From NCBI RefSeq assembly GCF_022138605.1, contig NZ_JACBFS010000002.1, forward strand, positions 372,001 to 436,000: a stretch of 64,000 nt of DNA, given 5' to 3'. This document shows positions 8,383-15,362 of this stretch, piece by piece. The stretch is from Xanthobacter sp. NM-25. Lineage in GTDB: Bacteria; Pseudomonadota; Alphaproteobacteria; Rhizobiales; Xanthobacteraceae. Each line of letters starts with the position of its first letter. Positions within the stretch are counted from its first letter, which is position 1. A program made the translations under genes and the position numbers. The notes beneath the pieces were generated by a model, which was given only the letters and a program-made list of their open reading frames with translations, was not told the origin of the DNA and made no database searches.

Positions 8383-8408
8383 ACGTTCCGGCGATGGCGC
8401 CGGAACGT
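8383..8408 (-). terminator. Terminator-like hairpin after rpmJ
   Basis: A perfect 11-bp inverted repeat (ACGTTCCGGCG / CGCCGGAACGT) with a 4-nt loop lies 14 bp beyond the rpmJ stop. No U-run follows, which is common in high-GC genomes. Confidence 0.55.
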
Positions 8409-8421
8409 CGGCAGCACAGGC

Positions 8422-8547
8422 TCAGCCCTGGCGGGCCTTGTAGCGCTTCTGGGTCTTGTTGATGATGTAGACGCGGCCCTTGCGGCGCACCAGGCGGTTG
8501 TCCCGGTGACGGGTGAGCAGCGACTTCAGGGAATTACGGATCTTCAT
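8422..8547 (-). CDS. rpmJ: 50S ribosomal protein L36, zinc-free form
   Basis: A 41-residue basic protein (MKIRNSLKSLLTRHRDNR at the start, KRYKARQG at the end) that is clearly bacterial L36. It has no cysteines, so it is the C-minus type that does not bind zinc. L36 binds 23S rRNA late in large-subunit assembly. The ATG at 8547 gives exactly the family length; the open frame upstream is not part of the gene. A near-consensus promoter lies about 76 nt upstream and a hairpin follows, so it is probably monocistronic. Confidence 0.95.
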   Translation of the reverse strand: MKIRNSLKSLLTRHRDNRLVRRKGRVYIINKTQKRYKARQG

Positions 8548-8622
8548 GACACTCGCCTTCGGGCCGACCGCGGCGCGCGTGCCGCGCGGCTCGTCGACAC
8601 TTGGTTGTTGAATGGAGCCGGC

Positions 8623-8651
8623 GTGATAGAAGGCGGCGACGCGGATGTCAA
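8623..8651 (-). promoter_or_regulatory. Near-consensus sigma70 promoter of rpmJ
   Basis: On the reverse strand a perfect TTGACA (8651-8646) is followed by a 17-bp spacer and TATCAC (8628-8623). This is the best promoter match in the window and points at rpmJ, leaving a leader of about 70 nt. Confidence 0.65.
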
Positions 8652-8730
8652 TGGAGCGGGCCCAATTGCACCCTTCAAAGCCGCTCTGGTGCTGGCCTCG
8701 CGAGCAAAATCGCCGCGGCCCGATCACCGC

Positions 8731-9213
8731 TCAGGCGCGATGATAGGGGTGGCCGGCCAGAATCGTGACAGCCCGATAGACCTGCTCGGCCAGCATCACC
8801 CGTACCAATTGATGGGGAAAGGTGGCCGCGCCGAAGGCCAGCAGCACCTCCGCCTTGTCCCGAACCTGGGGGCTGAGTCCATCGGCACCGCCAATCACCA
8901 GCGCCACCGCCGGGCGGCCGCCGTCACGCCACGCGCCGAGGCGAGCGGAGATGTCCTCGCTGGTGAGATTGCGGCCCCGGGGATCGAGCGCCACCAGCAC
9001 GGCGCCGGCGGGAATCGCCGCCAGCAGCGCGGCCCCCTCCTCCGCCATGCGATCCTCCGCCCGTCGGGCCGAGGATTCGGAGATTTCGTGCATGTCGACG
9101 GCGGTGAAGCCAAGGGCGCGCCCGGCGGCGCGGGCGCGTTCCACATAGCGCGCCACCAGATCGCGCTCGGCACCGGCCTTCAGCCGGCCCACACAGGCCA
9201 GGATGAGGCGCAT
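8731..9213 (-). CDS. rlmH: 23S rRNA (pseudouridine-1915-N3)-methyltransferase
   Basis: A 160-residue SPOUT-class methyltransferase that methylates pseudouridine 1915 in helix 69 of 23S rRNA. The C-terminal knot shows the AdoMet site (LVIGGADGLSPQ), the segment FPHQLVRVMLAEQVYRA and the signature ending GHPYHRA. Length is typical of RlmH (about 155-160). It is the last gene of the obg-proB-proA-nadD-rsfS-rlmH block; the 107-bp gap from rsfS may hold a separate start signal but none was recognised. Confidence 0.96.
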   Translation of the reverse strand: MRLILACVGRLKAGAERDLVARYVERARAAGRALGFTAVDMHEISESSARRAEDRMAEEGAALLAAIPAGAVLVALDPRGRNLTSEDISARLGAWRDGGRPAVALVIGGADGLSPQVRDKAEVLLAFGAATFPHQLVRVMLAEQVYRAVTILAGHPYHRA

Positions 9214-9320
9214 GAAGCCTCAACTCCCAGCTGCGCGCGGCGCCGCCCGCAGCGGACCACGCGCCGGGGGCGCGTGAAGCCGCGAGCCCGAGCCATGTGC
9301 CATCACGATCAAGACCGCGA

Positions 9321-9755
9321 TCAGGACCGCGGCGTTCCCGACCACATCTTCTCGATGTTGTAGAAGGCGCGGACTTCGGGCTGGAACACGTGGATGATGA
9401 CGTCATTGGCGTCGATCAGCACCCAGTCGCAGGCGGGCTGGCCTTCGACGCGCACGTGCTTGATCCCCGCCGCCTTGAGCGCCTCGATGAGGTGCTCGGC
9501 GATGGCGCCCACATGCCGCTGCGAGCGGCCGGAGGCGATCACCATGAAATCGGCGATGGAGGTCTTGCCGCGCAGGTCGATGGAGACGATGTCCTCGGAC
9601 TTGTCGTCGTCCAGCTGGGCCTTGACGAGGGTGAGGATCTCCTCCGCCTCAGGCAGCGGCTTGGAGATCGTGGCGGGCGGGGTCGTCTGGTCAGCCGTCA
9701 TCTGGTCGGTTGCCAGAAGTGCCGCAGGGGCCGGAGCCGTGTGGGCCGAAGCCAT
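9321..9755 (-). CDS. rsfS: Ribosomal silencing factor RsfS
   Basis: A 144-residue RsfS/Iojap protein that binds L14 (uL14) and blocks 30S-50S joining under starvation or during maturation. The domain covers residues 38-138 (ILTLVKAQLDDDKSEDIVSIDLRGK; DFMVIASGRSQRHVGAIAEHL; WVLIDANDVIIHVF). I chose the ATG at 9755, which has a GAGAGGA-like site upstream; an ATG at 9701 would remove 18 poorly conserved residues and also leave the domain intact. It lies between nadD and rlmH, the usual alphaproteobacterial neighbours. Confidence 0.94.
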   Translation of the reverse strand: MASAHTAPAPAALLATDQMTADQTTPPATISKPLPEAEEILTLVKAQLDDDKSEDIVSIDLRGKTSIADFMVIASGRSQRHVGAIAEHLIEALKAAGIKHVRVEGQPACDWVLIDANDVIIHVFQPEVRAFYNIEKMWSGTPRS

Positions 9756-9866
9756 CGTGGACAGGGGTCCATATCCTCTCGAGTTGCAGGCGCGGCCGGC
9801 CAATTGCCGGGGGCGCGAGCATCAGAATGTAGCAAATTCAACGAATTTTCAAGGGTCCGCTGGGGC

Positions 9867-10550
9867 TCAGCCCTTGTGCATCGCATCGAGGCGGGCCCGT
9901 GCAGCGCGGATTCCCGTTGAAGACAATGAGGATTTCAGCCCGTGCAGAAACACCCAGGCGGGGGGTTTAAGGTCCGCCAGATGGGCGGCATCCGCTTCAT
10001 TGATGCGGTAGCGCTCCAGTGCCTGGGCGGCGGGCGAGGCGGTGGCCGTGAGGCTGTTGCCGAGCCGGTCGACCACCGCGAACGGCACCAGATCTACAAT
10101 GCCCCGCCAGCGCTGCCAGCGGTTGAACTGCACCAGATTGTCGGCGCCCATGATCCACACGAACCGCACCTGCGGCATGCGCGAGGTGAGTGTTTTGACG
10201 GTCTCATAGGTGTAGCGCACCCCGAGGGCGTCCTCGCACCCGGTCACATCGATTCGCGGATGGTGCGCGAGCCGCCGGGTGAACGCCACCCGCTCTTCCA
10301 GAGTAGGCAGATCCTTGTTGTTCTTCAGCGGGTTGCCGGGCGTGACCAGCCACCACACCCGATCCAGCCGCAACCGATTCATGGCCAGAAGGCTGGCGGC
10401 CCGGTGGGCGGCATGGGCGGGGTTGAAGCTGCCGCCGAACAGGCCGACCCGCAGGCCGGGGGCGGCCAGCGGAATCCGTCGCGCGTCGCGCGCGCTCACC
10501 ACGGGAAGGACGGAGGAGAGACGCGCCACGTGGGCCCCTTCGCAGCTCAC
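9867..10550 (-). CDS. nadD: Nicotinate-nucleotide adenylyltransferase
   Basis: A 227-residue enzyme that adenylates nicotinate mononucleotide to deamido-NAD in NAD synthesis. The nucleotidyltransferase signature is present (GLFGGSFNPAHAAHR near residues 34-48, containing the H-x-x-H motif), with WWLVTPGNPLK and VWIMGADNL downstream. The GTG start at 10550 overlaps the proA stop by 4 bp (GTGA), implying translational coupling. The first 25 residues are an unconserved extension, so initiation might be a little further in. Confidence 0.95.
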   Translation of the reverse strand: MSCEGAHVARLSSVLPVVSARDARRIPLAAPGLRVGLFGGSFNPAHAAHRAASLLAMNRLRLDRVWWLVTPGNPLKNNKDLPTLEERVAFTRRLAHHPRIDVTGCEDALGVRYTYETVKTLTSRMPQVRFVWIMGADNLVQFNRWQRWRGIVDLVPFAVVDRLGNSLTATASPAAQALERYRINEADAAHLADLKPPAWVFLHGLKSSLSSTGIRAARARLDAMHKG

Positions 10551-11869
10551 GGGCGTGTCTGGCCCGAACCGTGGATGCGATACTTGAAGGAGGTCAATTG
10601 CTCCGCCCCCACCGGCCCGCGGGCATGCATGCGCCCGGTGGCAATGCCAATCTCGGCGCCGAAGCCGAACTCCCCGCCATCCGCGAACTGGGTGGAGGCA
10701 TTGTGCAGGACAATGGCCGAATCCACCTCCGCCAGGAAGCGGTCGGCCGCCGCCTGGTCCTGGGTGACGATGCAGTCGGTGTGGTGCGAGCCGTGCTGCT
10801 CAATATGCTGGATGGCCTCATCGAGCCCGTCCACCACCTTCACCGCCAGGATCGCGTCGAGATATTCCGTATCCCAATCCGCATCCTTGGCCGGCCGCAC
10901 CCGGCCGTCCACCGCCTGCACGGCGGCATCGCCGCGAATCTCGCAGCCGGCGTCGATCAGCATCTCCACCAGCGGCTTGAGGTGCGTGGCCGCCACCGCC
11001 TTGTCCACCAGCAGCGTCTCGGCGGCGCCGCAGATGCCGGTGCGGCGCATCTTGGCGTTCAGCACCACGGTCTTGGCCATGTCGAGGTCGGCCGCCTTGT
11101 CGATGAACACATGGACGATGCCGTCCAGATGGGAGAACACCGGCACCCGCGCATCGCTCTGCACCCGGGCCACCAGGCTCTTGCCGCCACGCGGCACGAT
11201 CACGTCGACCGTGCCCTCCAGGCCGCCGAGCATGAGGCCCACCGCCGCCCGATCGGAGGTGTCGACGAACTGCACCGTATCGGCCGGCAGGCCCGCCGAC
11301 ACAAGGCCAGCGACAAACGCCCGATGGATGGCCCCCGAGGAGGCCAGGCTGTCGGAGCCGCCGCGCAGGATCACCGCATTGCCGGAGCGCAGGCAGAGCG
11401 CGGCGGCATCGGCGGTCACATTGGGCCGGCTTTCATAGATCACCCCGATCACCCCCAGCGGCGTGCGCACCCGCTCGATGAGCATGCCGTTGGGCCGCTC
11501 CCAGCGCTCGGTCACCTTGCCGACGGGATCGGCCAGGCCCGCCACCGCCTCGATGCCCTCGGCCATGGCCTCGATGCGCGCAGGGGTGAGGGAGAGCCGA
11601 TCGAGGAACGAGCCGCTCACCCCTTCCGCCTGGGCGCGGGCCACATCCCGCGCGTTGGCGGCGAGAATGTCGGCGGTCGCTGCCCGCACCGCGTCGGCGG
11701 CGGCTTTCAGCGCGTTGGTCTTGGTGTCCGCATCAGCGAGGGCGAGAACACGCGCGGCGGCGCGCGCCCGCTTGCCCATGGCCAGCATGGCCGCGGCGAG
11801 ATCGGCCGGCGGCACCGCGCGCTCCGCGGCAGCGGGAACGGTCAGGCGGGCGGCAGAGGCGATAGCCAT
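10547..11869 (-). CDS. proA: Gamma-glutamyl phosphate reductase
   Basis: A 440-residue aldehyde-dehydrogenase-fold enzyme that reduces gamma-glutamyl phosphate to glutamate semialdehyde, the second step of proline synthesis. Visible motifs are VIYESRPNVTADAAALCLRSGNA, VPRGGKSLV and the catalytic-cysteine segment RRTGICGAAETLLVD. I chose the ATG at 11869 (MAIASAARL); an upstream start at 11896 adds 9 residues. It is separated from proB by a 209-bp gap that contains a hairpin, so proA may also have its own promoter. Its stop overlaps the nadD start. Confidence 0.96.
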   Translation of the reverse strand: MAIASAARLTVPAAAERAVPPADLAAAMLAMGKRARAAARVLALADADTKTNALKAAADAVRAATADILAANARDVARAQAEGVSGSFLDRLSLTPARIEAMAEGIEAVAGLADPVGKVTERWERPNGMLIERVRTPLGVIGVIYESRPNVTADAAALCLRSGNAVILRGGSDSLASSGAIHRAFVAGLVSAGLPADTVQFVDTSDRAAVGLMLGGLEGTVDVIVPRGGKSLVARVQSDARVPVFSHLDGIVHVFIDKAADLDMAKTVVLNAKMRRTGICGAAETLLVDKAVAATHLKPLVEMLIDAGCEIRGDAAVQAVDGRVRPAKDADWDTEYLDAILAVKVVDGLDEAIQHIEQHGSHHTDCIVTQDQAAADRFLAEVDSAIVLHNASTQFADGGEFGFGAEIGIATGRMHARGPVGAEQLTSFKYRIHGSGQTRP

Positions 11870-11936
11870 GGCGAAACTCACGATCAGGAACGACACCGCC
11901 CCCGGCCCTGTGAAGTGTGGCCCGAGAGAGGCAACA

Positions 11937-11958
11937 GAGCGTGTTCTTTAGCACGCTC
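11937..11958. repeat. Hairpin in proB-proA gap
   Basis: A perfect 7-bp inverted repeat (GAGCGTG / CACGCTC, 8-nt loop TTCTTTAG) lies about 70 bp before proA. No T-run follows on the reverse strand. It could be a weak attenuator, an mRNA processing site or an operator. Confidence 0.4.
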
Positions 11959-12078
11959 CTGGGGAAATACGACAGATGCTCGGTCGAGAAGCGTTAATAT
12001 GGTGCCGTTGAGAGGAATTCGAGCCGCGATCGCGCGGCTGTGACGCGCCGCTATAAGGCTCGGGTGTGATGCGCGCGC

Positions 12079-13221
12079 TCACTCCACGCCGAGCGCCATG
12101 TCGTCCCGATGCACCATTTCCGAGCGCCCGGTGATGCCCAGCAGCGCCTCGATCTCGGCGGTGGGCCGGCCCATGATGCGACCCGCGTCGTGGGAATCAT
12201 AGGCCACCAGCCCCCGACCCACCTCGGCCCCATCGGGCCCGCGCAGCAGCACCGCATCGCCGCGCTGGAATTCCCCCTCCACCCGCTTCACCCCCGCCGG
12301 CAGCAGGCTGGCGCCGCGACGCAGAGCCGCCACCGCGCCCTCGTCCAGATAGAGGGTGCCATGGGGCTCCAGGGCGCCGGCGATCCAGCTCTTGCGCGCC
12401 CGCACGGGATTGGCGGAGGTGAGGAACCAGGTGCAGCGCCCGCCCTCGCGGATGCGGCGGAGCGGATTCTTCACATGGCCGGAGGCGATCACCATGTGGG
12501 TGCCGGCGGCGGTGGCGATCTTGCCCGCCTCGACCTTGGTACGCATGCCGCCGCGCGACAGTTCCGAGCCCGCCGCCCCGGCCATGGCCTCGATCTCGGC
12601 GGTGATGCGCGGCACCACCGGAATATGGGCGGCGTTGGGGTCCTTGGCCGGCGGAGCGGTATAGAGGCCGTCGATGTCGGAAAGCAGCACCAGCAGATCG
12701 GCGCTGGCCATGGTGGCGACCCGGGCCGCGAGGCGATCATTGTCGCCATAGCGGATCTCGGAGGTGGCCACCGTGTCGTTCTCGTTGATGATCGGCACCG
12801 CTTTGAGGTCCATCAGCCGCGCCAAAGTGGAGCGGGCGTTGAGGTAGCGGCGGCGCTCCTCGGTGTCGCCCAGGGTCAGCAGCACCTGGCCGGCGTTGAT
12901 GTCCTCATGGCCGAGGGCCTCGGCCCAGGTGCGGGCGAGGGCGATCTGCCCCACCGCGGCGGCGGCCTGGCTGTCCTCCAGCTTCAGCGGCCCGGCCGGC
13001 AGATGCAGCACCGTGCGCCCCAAGGCGATGGCGCCGGACGACACCACCATCACGTCGCAGCCGCGCCGGTGCAGGGTGCCGATATCCTCCACCAGAGACA
13101 CCAGCCACGGCAGCCGCACCCGGCCCCGGTCGCGATCCACCAAGAGGGCGGACCCCACCTTGATGACGATGCGGTGGAAGTCGGTGAGGGCGGGCGGATT
13201 GGCGGGGACCAGGGAGGTCAT
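12079..13221 (-). CDS. proB: Glutamate 5-kinase
   Basis: A 380-residue kinase that makes gamma-glutamyl phosphate, the first committed and usually proline-inhibited step of proline synthesis. The amino-acid kinase domain starts RIVIKVGSALLVDRDRGR and contains VSSGAIALGR, PIINENDTVA and DLLVLLSDIDGLY. A C-terminal PUA domain covers about residues 285-370 (KRVEGEFQRGDAVLLRGPDG). The ATG at 13221 places the kinase motif near residue 17; an upstream open frame is Pro/Arg-rich and not family-like. Obg lies 155 bp upstream on the same strand. Confidence 0.96.
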   Translation of the reverse strand: MTSLVPANPPALTDFHRIVIKVGSALLVDRDRGRVRLPWLVSLVEDIGTLHRRGCDVMVVSSGAIALGRTVLHLPAGPLKLEDSQAAAAVGQIALARTWAEALGHEDINAGQVLLTLGDTEERRRYLNARSTLARLMDLKAVPIINENDTVATSEIRYGDNDRLAARVATMASADLLVLLSDIDGLYTAPPAKDPNAAHIPVVPRITAEIEAMAGAAGSELSRGGMRTKVEAGKIATAAGTHMVIASGHVKNPLRRIREGGRCTWFLTSANPVRARKSWIAGALEPHGTLYLDEGAVAALRRGASLLPAGVKRVEGEFQRGDAVLLRGPDGAEVGRGLVAYDSHDAGRIMGRPTAEIEALLGITGRSEMVHRDDMALGVE

Positions 13222-13376
13222 GGGTTCAAAGACCGAGAATGCGCGATCCGGGCACCGGGCCCGAAATGCGGGAGGAAGCGTCCCCAAACGGGAAAGGCGC
13301 GGCATGCGCCCGGGCGACGGCATAGGCCATGCCATCGCCGGAATTCAAGCCCGGCGCGCGGGCCGAGACCAGAGCC

Positions 13377-14411
13377 TCACGGCCGCCATTCGGGCCGTGG
13401 CTCTTCTTCCTTCTCCTCCACCCGTGCCTCTTCGACGATGCCGAGCAGGGCCCGCAGCGCCTCCTGCACCCCCTGGCCCGACTGGGCGGAGAGCAGCAGC
13501 GGCGTCTTCTTGGCGGCGCGCTTCAGCCGCTCCTTCTGCTGCTTCAGCAGTTCGGGCGAGAGCGCGTCCACCTTGGACAAGGCGACGATCTCCGGCTTTT
13601 CATCGAGCCCGTTGCCATACGCGGCGAGCTCGGCACGCACGGTCTTATAGGCCTTGCCGGCATGCTCGCTGGTGCCATCCACCAGATGCAAAAGGGCGCG
13701 GCAGCGCTCCACATGGCCGAGGAACCGGTCGCCGATGCCCACCCCTTCATGCGCCCCTTCGATGAGGCCGGGGATGTCGGCGAGCACGAACTCGCGCCCG
13801 TCCACCCGCACCACGCCGAGGCCAGGATGCAGGGTGGTGAAGGGATAATCGGCGATCTTCGGCTTGGCCGCCGTGGTGGCGGCGAGAAAGGTGGATTTGC
13901 CCGCATTGGGCAGGCCCACCAGGCCGGCGTCGGCGATCAGCTTCAGGCGCAGCCAGATCCACCGCTCCTGGCCCTCGAGGCCGGGATTGGCGCGGCGCGG
14001 GGCCTGGTTGGTGGAGGTCTTGAACTGGGCGTTGCCGAAGCCGCCGTTGCCGCCTTCCAGCAGCTTGATCTTCTGGCCCACCTCGGTGAGGTCGGCGAGT
14101 ACCGTCTCCTCGTCCTCATCGAGGATCTGGGTGCCAGCCGGCACCTTCAGCACAATATCGGCGCCCCTGGCGCCGGTGCGGTTGGCGCCCTTGCCGTGAT
14201 CGCCCTTCTTGGCCTTGAAATGCTGCTGGTAGCGATAATCGATCAGGGTGTTGAGGCCGTCGACGCACTCGATCCACACGTCGCCACCGCGGCCGCCGTC
14301 GCCGCCGTCGGGGCCACCGAATTCGATGAACTTCTCGCGCCGAAACGAGACGCAGCCGGCACCGCCGTCGCCCGAGCGCACATAGACCTTGGCTTGATCG
14401 AGGAATTTCAT
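13377..14411 (-). CDS. obg: GTPase Obg/CgtA
   Basis: A 344-residue essential GTPase acting in late 50S assembly and linked to (p)ppGpp stress signalling. The N-terminal glycine-rich Obg fold (residues 1-158) begins MKFLDQAKVYVRSGDGGAGC. The G domain (159-330) shows GLPNAGKSTFL (G1), DIPGLIEGAHEG (G3), SKVDAL (G4) and SAQSGQG (G5). The short acidic tail (EEKEEE) replaces a longer C-terminal domain found in some bacteria. It heads the block with proB, proA, nadD, rsfS and rlmH. The start at 14411 is fixed by the conserved N-terminus. Confidence 0.97.
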   Translation of the reverse strand: MKFLDQAKVYVRSGDGGAGCVSFRREKFIEFGGPDGGDGGRGGDVWIECVDGLNTLIDYRYQQHFKAKKGDHGKGANRTGARGADIVLKVPAGTQILDEDEETVLADLTEVGQKIKLLEGGNGGFGNAQFKTSTNQAPRRANPGLEGQERWIWLRLKLIADAGLVGLPNAGKSTFLAATTAAKPKIADYPFTTLHPGLGVVRVDGREFVLADIPGLIEGAHEGVGIGDRFLGHVERCRALLHLVDGTSEHAGKAYKTVRAELAAYGNGLDEKPEIVALSKVDALSPELLKQQKERLKRAAKKTPLLLSAQSGQGVQEALRALLGIVEEARVEEKEEEPRPEWRP

Positions 14412-14495
14412 GGCCAGGAGGTAGACGGGCGCTTGAAGGAACGCAAGGGGGACACCCAAAGAACGGGGCCCGGCGGAACCAGGCACCCCATCGCC

Positions 14496-15125
14496 TCAGG
14501 CGCCGCGGCGGTGTCGCCCGGCGAGCAGCGACAGCGCTCCAAGCCCCAGCGCCACGACCCCTGCCAGCGCCAGAGCCACCGGCACGCCGGATGACGGCGC
14601 GCCCGACGCCGGGCGGTCCCGGCCCGGCGTCGCAGCTGCGAAGGGCTGCCCCCGGCCCCGACCACCGCCCACGCCGCGGCGGGCAAGACAGCGCTGGAAG
14701 GCGGGCAGATGGCGCTCACCGGAAGCGGTTTTCAGCGCGTTGAAAACCACCACCGCGTCCGCGGGCATGGGGTACGAGAGGAAGTTCTCATACATGGCCA
14801 CATTTTCGATCTCGTCGGCGACGCCGGCGGCGCAGCATTCGGCAAGGGTGGCGGGCAACACCACCTTCCCCGCCCAGTCGTTGACCGGCAAGGGCACCCC
14901 ATGGCGCGCGCACAGGCGCTGCAGCGCCTGGGCATGGGCCGCTTCGGAATGGACGATATTGGCGAACGGCCGAACCGGGCCGAACCGGCGGATCACCGCG
15001 TCATAAACCGCCAGCGCATGCCATTCGTCATAAAGGCCGATGCGCAGGGCCTGCACGAGAGGCGGGCGGGGATCGTTGGGGTCGATGCGGCGGGCCGCCA
15101 GCAGGCGGGCGTCGGGATTGCTCAT
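14496..15125 (-). CDS. Ferritin-like DUF2202 protein with C-terminal TM
   Basis: A 209-residue protein with a DUF2202 ferritin-like four-helix domain at about residues 20-145. Likely di-iron ligands lie in GLYDEWHALAVYDAVIRRFG, IVHSEAAHAQALQRLC and ADEIENVAMYENFL. A Gly/Arg-rich linker and one hydrophobic helix (VALALAGVVALGLGALSLLAG) close the protein, suggesting tail-anchoring to the membrane. The function of DUF2202 is unproven; iron or oxidative chemistry is inferred only from the fold. It is on the same strand as obg, 84 bp upstream, and diverges from priA. Confidence 0.75.
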   Translation of the reverse strand: MSNPDARLLAARRIDPNDPRPPLVQALRIGLYDEWHALAVYDAVIRRFGPVRPFANIVHSEAAHAQALQRLCARHGVPLPVNDWAGKVVLPATLAECCAAGVADEIENVAMYENFLSYPMPADAVVVFNALKTASGERHLPAFQRCLARRGVGGGRGRGQPFAAATPGRDRPASGAPSSGVPVALALAGVVALGLGALSLLAGRHRRGA

Positions 15126-15194
15126 GATGTCGCTCCTTCCCTTACGTCTACCGCTCCACACCACCAGCCGCATTGCGATTCATCATCGCTCAAT

Positions 15195-15245
15195 GGGCCC
15201 CGGCGCGGGGCATGGGGCGGGGCATGAGGCGTGGCATGGGGCGGC
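15195..15245 (+). repeat. Imperfect GGGGCATG-type short repeats
   Basis: Several imperfect copies of GGGGCATGGGGCG-like sequence run through the 237-bp gap between the divergent DUF2202 and priA genes. The pattern is simple-sequence like; no known operator is recognised. Confidence 0.45.
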
Positions 15246-15362
15246 GCTGGCGTCACCGGGGACGGCCACGACGTGGCAACCCGCCGTGGCGCCATCGCCC
15301 GCGGGCCGCTCGCGATCACCCCGCCCTTTGACCTTTGCCGCCGGCCGGCCCAAAACACCGGC

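Noticed and set aside
8548..8727. A longer 101-residue reading of the L36 gene.
   Set aside because: L36 is about 41 residues and the ATG at 8547 gives the exact family N-terminus; the upstream part contains the promoter.
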